A stretch of 8,009 bases of DNA, taken from assembly GCA_019136335.1 (NCBI GenBank), contig JAGVUK010000192.1:1-8009 (forward strand), read 5' to 3'. Both the position numbers and the translations under genes were made by a program. This DNA comes from Methanomicrobiales archaeon (GTDB taxonomy: Archaea; Halobacteriota; Methanomicrobia; Methanomicrobiales; Methanoculleaceae). The notes under the pieces were generated by a model. That model did not search any database. It saw only the letters and a list, made by a program, of their open reading frames with translations, and was not told the DNA's origin. Shown here piece by piece: positions 5,209 through 8,009 of this stretch (position 1 is the first letter of the stretch; each line of letters begins with the position of its first letter).

Positions 5209-5988
5209 TTATCCGGCCTTCTGCTTCCGGATAAACTTGCCGGACCCGCCCGCCCGCTCGACCACGCCGACGGCGGCGCTTGCCGCCTTCTCAATCGCCC
5301 GCTCAGCCGCCTTATAATCGGGCGCGGTCACTTTTATCCGGTATTTCGGCGCTCCGATGTAGATCAGGTCGATATCCACATCCTCGATCTTCGGCTGAGC
5401 GCTCCGGAGCGCACGGCGGATCACGTTGACGCCGTCGGGCCGGGGCGACATCAGGACGAGATGCCCCGTGATGGTCACCTTCGAGACCTTCACGTTCTCG
5501 TTCGCGATGGAGGTGAGCGCCTCCCTGACCGGTTCGTCAAGGTCCAGCCTATCCGCCGCCTCGCCGCCGGTGGTGACGATATCCTCGAAGGCCGGATACA
5601 GCAGGCCGTATTCACGGTACATGGCCTCTTCGATGACCTTCCGGTTCACACCCGCGGCTTCGGAGGCAAACCCGATCCACTTCGCGGCCTTCTGCTCGCT
5701 CTTCCACTCGTGAATCTTCTCGCGCCGCTGGTGCTCGTTGACGTCTTTTAACGAGAGATCGATGTGGCCGCGGTCGGGGTCAACACCCAGGACTTTGCAG
5801 ACGACCTTCTGTCCTTCCCGTATGTAGTCCCGGATATATTTTATCCAGCCCCGTGCTATCTCGGATATCGGTATGAGCCCTCTTCGCCCGTCGTACTCAT
5901 CCAGGGTCACGAACGCCGCAAAGTCTTTGACGTCCGCGACCGTGCAGACAACGAGCTCTCCTTCCTCGGGCCACTCTCTCTCATGCAT
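5209..5988 (-). CDS. eif2a: Translation initiation factor aIF2 subunit alpha
   Basis: A 259-residue protein, the normal length. Starting MHEREWPEEGELVVCTV, residues about 8-85 form the S1 RNA-binding domain (VKDFAAFVTLDEY, ISEIARGWIKYIRDYIREGQ, KVVCKVLGVD, HIDLSLKDV). A helical domain follows (WIGFASEAAGVNRKVIEEAMY), and the C-terminal alpha-beta domain (about 170-259) contains TITGHLVLMSPRPDGVNVIR and YRIKVTAPDYKAAERAIEKA. The alpha subunit binds aIF2-gamma and strengthens initiator Met-tRNA binding to the ribosome. The ATG at 5988 was chosen over a TTG at 6003 because it matches the conserved family N-terminus. It begins 7 bases after the S27e stop, and GAGTGAT covering that stop is a weak ribosome binding site. 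It is followed by Nop10, as in many euryarchaea. Confidence 0.97.
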   Translation of the reverse strand: MHEREWPEEGELVVCTVADVKDFAAFVTLDEYDGRRGLIPISEIARGWIKYIRDYIREGQKVVCKVLGVDPDRGHIDLSLKDVNEHQRREKIHEWKSEQKAAKWIGFASEAAGVNRKVIEEAMYREYGLLYPAFEDIVTTGGEAADRLDLDEPVREALTSIANENVKVSKVTITGHLVLMSPRPDGVNVIRRALRSAQPKIEDVDIDLIYIGAPKYRIKVTAPDYKAAERAIEKAASAAVGVVERAGGSGKFIRKQKAG

Positions 5989-5995
5989 GGAATAA

Positions 5996-6184
5996 TCACT
6001 CAAGTACTGCCAGTATATCAGCCTTTATATCTGCCTTTCCGCCGTGGGGCTCGGCAAGGATACGCCCGCAGACGCTGCATTCCACGACGGTGCTTGCTCT
6101 CTCAAAGACAATCTGCTCGTTCTCACAGTCGGGGCACTTTACCCGGAGGAACGTGCTCCTGTTCTCTCTGTTCAGCCGGACCAT
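5996..6184 (-). CDS. rps27e: Ribosomal protein S27e (eS27)
   Basis: A 62-residue small-subunit protein with one four-Cys zinc ribbon. The first pair is in VKCPDCENEQIVF (Cys17, Cys20) and the second in VVECSVCGRILAEP (Cys36, Cys39), followed by the family GGKADI segment. Length and residues fit archaeal eS27. The start at 6184 is preceded by GGAGTGA about 7-8 bases upstream, which overlaps the end of L44e, and only 7 bases separate the two genes. It is followed directly by aIF2-alpha. I see nothing unusual. Confidence 0.96.
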   Translation of the reverse strand: MVRLNRENRSTFLRVKCPDCENEQIVFERASTVVECSVCGRILAEPHGGKADIKADILAVLE

Positions 6185-6191
6185 AATAACT

Positions 6192-6470
6192 TCACTCCGT
6201 AAGCTCGAATTTACCGATCCGGAATCCCGGCCGGAGGTGTGCCTTCCCGCAGACGGTGCAGCGGTATCTCACGTTGATCTTCTTCGTCGGCTTGTCGCCG
6301 CCGGGCACCTTACTGAATTTGCCCATGTTGCCCACCATGCTCCTGCGCCCTTTCTGGCGGTCGATCCAGTTGAAGTGACGCACTTTGCCCTTCTTCACCT
6401 TCACGACCTCATGGATCTGGTGATTTCTGCAGAACGGGCAGTACGTCTTGAATTTTGATGGCATTTTCAT
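6192..6470 (-). CDS. rpl44e: Ribosomal protein L44e (eL42)
   Basis: A 92-residue large-subunit protein. It starts MKMPSKFKTYCPFCRNHQIH, with the first zinc pair at Cys11 and Cys14. The central part is basic (VKVKKGKVRHFNWIDRQKGRR) and the second pair lies in YRCTVCGKAHLRPGFRIGKFEL. This agrees with archaeal eL42, which sits near the E-site of the 50S subunit. The ATG at 6470 was kept rather than the one two codons later because AGAGG lies about 9-10 bases upstream and the family usually begins MK-x-P. The gap of 37 bases to GINS is the longest in the cluster and could carry a separate promoter. Confidence 0.97.
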   Translation of the reverse strand: MKMPSKFKTYCPFCRNHQIHEVVKVKKGKVRHFNWIDRQKGRRSMVGNMGKFSKVPGGDKPTKKINVRYRCTVCGKAHLRPGFRIGKFELTE

Positions 6471-6501
6471 GATAGCAGCCTCTATTCAATAGATTCGAGT
6501 A

Positions 6502-6532
6502 CCTATATTACTTGTTAAGCCTAATATTTAAG
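6502..6532 (-). promoter_or_regulatory. Possible internal promoter before L44e
   Basis: Two AT-rich elements lie at the very end of the GINS gene and just after it on the minus strand: CTTAAATATTAG (6521-6532) and TAATATAGG (6502-6510). Either could be a TATA box that starts a transcript for L44e, S27e, aIF2-alpha, Nop10 and PAC2 apart from PriS-GINS. The first lies in GINS codons, so its composition is partly set by protein sequence. Confidence 0.35.
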
Positions 6533-7170
6533 GCTATGTCGTGCTCGCAGAGCACGTCTGCATTGTTTTCCGGCAGGGTGACGATATCCCCCTGCTTTAA
6601 GACATAGACCTTGCCGTCCACTCCCATGAACGATTCCACATCGGAGCGGATGTGCACGAGGGCATACGGAGACGGGGCCGGGCGGGGAGCAGCGGGGGCC
6701 GGCCTCCCCGATCCAGCGGCGGGAGGAACCTCCGGCTCCTCGATCGCCTCCACGGCCGCCGCACCGCTGCCCCCAAAGGAGCACTCCTCCCCGCGGACGA
6801 GGGCTTCCCGGCAGCCCTCGATGGCGTCGATGATCTGCCCGTACATCACCCGCTCCGCGGGGAGCATCTTTCTCGCCTCTTCCCTGTCGAAGTACTGCCC
6901 CTCAATCTGCTGGAACGCGAGATCGAGGATCTGGCGGGTCCGGATGGAGAAGATCTCCTGCACAGTCTCGGTGACGCTCCCGATCTCTTCGATGAGCAGG
7001 CTGCCCGACCGGCTCTCAAGGGGGTTTTGCAGGCTGTAGTAGTCGGCCTTGAGCTTCTCGACGTAGGCCCGGGCGCCCTCGTAGAGGCCGGGCTCGATCT
7101 CGGAGAGCCTGCCCGAGTGGTGCATGTCAAGGAGCGTCTGGCGCAGTTTCTCCAGGGGGTCGGCGGCCAT
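6508..7170 (-). CDS. GINS complex protein, Gins15/Gins51 type
   Basis: A 220-residue replication protein. Residues about 1-128 form the helical A domain (EKLRQTLLDMHHSGRLSEIE, ARAYVEKLKADYYSLQ, FSIRTRQILDLAF, EGQYFDREEARKMLPAER). A low-complexity Ala/Pro/Gly linker follows at about 129-167. The small C-terminal B domain is at about 168-217 (YALVHIRSDVESFMGVDGKVYVLKQGDIVTLP). The A-then-B order and adjacency to PriS both point to the Gins15 (Gins51) type rather than Gins23. GINS joins MCM and the Cdc45/RecJ-like protein in the archaeal replicative helicase. The start at 7170 lies 4 bases after the PriS stop, with GGGGGTG as ribosome binding site; the open frame extends 32 codons further upstream, but there it only shadows PriS. 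The linker is long and of biased composition. Confidence 0.9.
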   Translation of the reverse strand: MAADPLEKLRQTLLDMHHSGRLSEIEPGLYEGARAYVEKLKADYYSLQNPLESRSGSLLIEEIGSVTETVQEIFSIRTRQILDLAFQQIEGQYFDREEARKMLPAERVMYGQIIDAIEGCREALVRGEECSFGGSGAAAVEAIEEPEVPPAAGSGRPAPAAPRPAPSPYALVHIRSDVESFMGVDGKVYVLKQGDIVTLPENNADVLCEHDIALNIRLNK

Positions 7171-7174
7171 CGGC

Positions 7175-8008
7175 TCAGGCACCCCCGGCGATCTCCGCCA
7201 TGTTCCGGCAGCAGAGGAAGACCGCGAGCGCCTCGGGAACGCTTGCAGGACCCGCTTTGAGCGCATAGGTGTTCCCGAGCAGGGATGTGGTGAAGTTCGC
7301 CTTCACATCCACCCGCACCTCGCGGTCGCCGAAGACCACCGCGTCCACGAGCGGGTCGAAGTCCGCGAGGTCCCGGGCATCGAGCGGCACCACCCGCATC
7401 CCGCTGCCGCCGTGCAGCGACCCCGGCGCCCGGATCAGCCGCTTGATATCGGTCGTGACCGGTTCGTCCGCACGCGCCCCGGCGTCCCGGACCCGTTCCT
7501 CGAACTCGGGGGTGCCCGTGATCGCCCGGACGATCCGGTTCTCCCGGAGGGCGCCGGCGTCCTCCTCCCGGAGGGCGTCGAGACCTGCAAGGAACTCCGT
7601 GGCCGCCCGTTTCCCGATACCTGCCGGTCCCGTGAGGTATGCCGCCGCCTCCGCCGGGTCGAGGCCCGCGAGCCAGAGGAGGTGGTCCCGGAGGGCATCG
7701 GCGTAGCGCTGCCCCCACCCGGCCGGGGCTCTCCCGGGCGCGAGCATCACTCCCGGGTCGATCCCGATGCCGCAGACGTAGTCGACGACCTCGCGCCGCT
7801 CCGGGCTCTCCCATCCCCGGACGGCGATATCGGTGACGTGGACATGGTAGCCGCGCCCCCCGGAGAAGGCGATCCGGATGTGGTTTCGGGCAAAGCCGAG
7901 CTCGTCGGTCAGCATCCCGACCAGTTTCACGGTCTCCTCCTTGACCCGGGCAAGCATCATCGCGTAGGGGCCGCGGACGATCTGGTCGGCGTCGAGGTCG
8001 AAGATCAG
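7175..8008 (-). CDS. priS: DNA primase small subunit PriS (5' end outside the window)
   Basis: The C-terminal 277 residues of the archaeal-eukaryotic primase catalytic subunit. The visible part opens with LIFDLDAD, whose first two Asp form the metal-binding D-x-D. Then come FSGGRGYHVHV (visible residues about 48-58), the conserved S-G-x-R-G-x-H nucleotide-binding motif, and VTTDIKRLIRAPGSLHGGSG (about 184-203), with Asp187 a candidate third metal ligand and the RLIR-x-PGSLHG block typical of the family. All catalytic elements visible are intact. PriS makes the primer with the large subunit PriL, which is not in this window. The gene begins the operon as seen here and ends 4 bases before GINS. 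No Met start is assigned because the N-terminal part lies past 8009. The stop is TGA at 7175-7177. Confidence 0.95.
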   Translation of the reverse strand: MIFDLDADQIVRGPYAMMLARVKEETVKLVGMLTDELGFARNHIRIAFSGGRGYHVHVTDIAVRGWESPERREVVDYVCGIGIDPGVMLAPGRAPAGWGQRYADALRDHLLWLAGLDPAEAAAYLTGPAGIGKRAATEFLAGLDALREEDAGALRENRIVRAITGTPEFEERVRDAGARADEPVTTDIKRLIRAPGSLHGGSGMRVVPLDARDLADFDPLVDAVVFGDREVRVDVKANFTTSLLGNTYALKAGPASVPEALAVFLCCRNMAEIAGGA

Positions 8009-8009
8009 G

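Noticed and set aside
5989..6003. TTG at 6003 as the start of aIF2-alpha
   Set aside because: It would add five residues not usual in the family and overlap the S27e end; ATG at 5988 gives the conserved N-terminus.
6846..7814. A 322-residue minus frame across PriS and GINS
   Set aside because: It is an Arg/Gly/Pro-rich shadow of two well-recognised genes in other frames.

Overview
The window looks like chromosome of a euryarchaeal methanogen of the Methanomicrobia, most like Methanoculleus or a close relative. The grounds are high GC content, archaeal-type ribosomal proteins, aIF2-alpha, Nop10, GINS and small-subunit primase in the order typical of euryarchaea, and archaeal TATA-like and Shine-Dalgarno signals. 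The genus is an inference from general resemblance.

Right half (about 4307 to 8009, all minus strand): a compact informational operon, read from the right edge leftwards. It runs primase small subunit PriS (5' end outside the window), a Gins15/Gins51-type GINS protein, ribosomal proteins L44e and S27e, translation factor aIF2-alpha, the H/ACA RNP protein Nop10, and a PAC2-family (proteasome assembly chaperone-like) protein. Spacings are a few bases, except 37 bases before L44e, where an internal promoter is possible. Nop10 (55 residues) overlaps PAC2 by 19 bases. An oligo-T tract right after PAC2 probably ends the transcript. The cluster joins replication initiation, ribosome, tRNA/rRNA modification and protein quality control.

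Left half (1 to about 4306): accessory, loosely packed sequence. From left to right it holds a doubtful, possibly decayed small ORF (minus); about 470 bases with no credible gene but with inverted and direct repeats; a VOC/glyoxalase-fold protein (plus); a MntA-HepT type nucleotidyltransferase/HEPN toxin-antitoxin pair (plus); and a lipoprotein-like rhodanese (plus) convergent with an RDD-family membrane protein (minus). Next comes a small membrane-anchored protein gene (minus) broken by a perfect 37-bp tandem duplication. About 580 bases without a credible gene follow, including a hairpin resembling the right end of IS200/IS605-type elements.

The most notable points are the 37-bp duplication, which shifts frame exactly before the membrane anchor and could be removed by slippage, and the overlapping MntA-HepT pair, whose HepT start is an unusual TTG with a strong ribosome binding site. 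I see no CRISPR array, rRNA or tRNA. I did not find a system that I can defend as wholly new.
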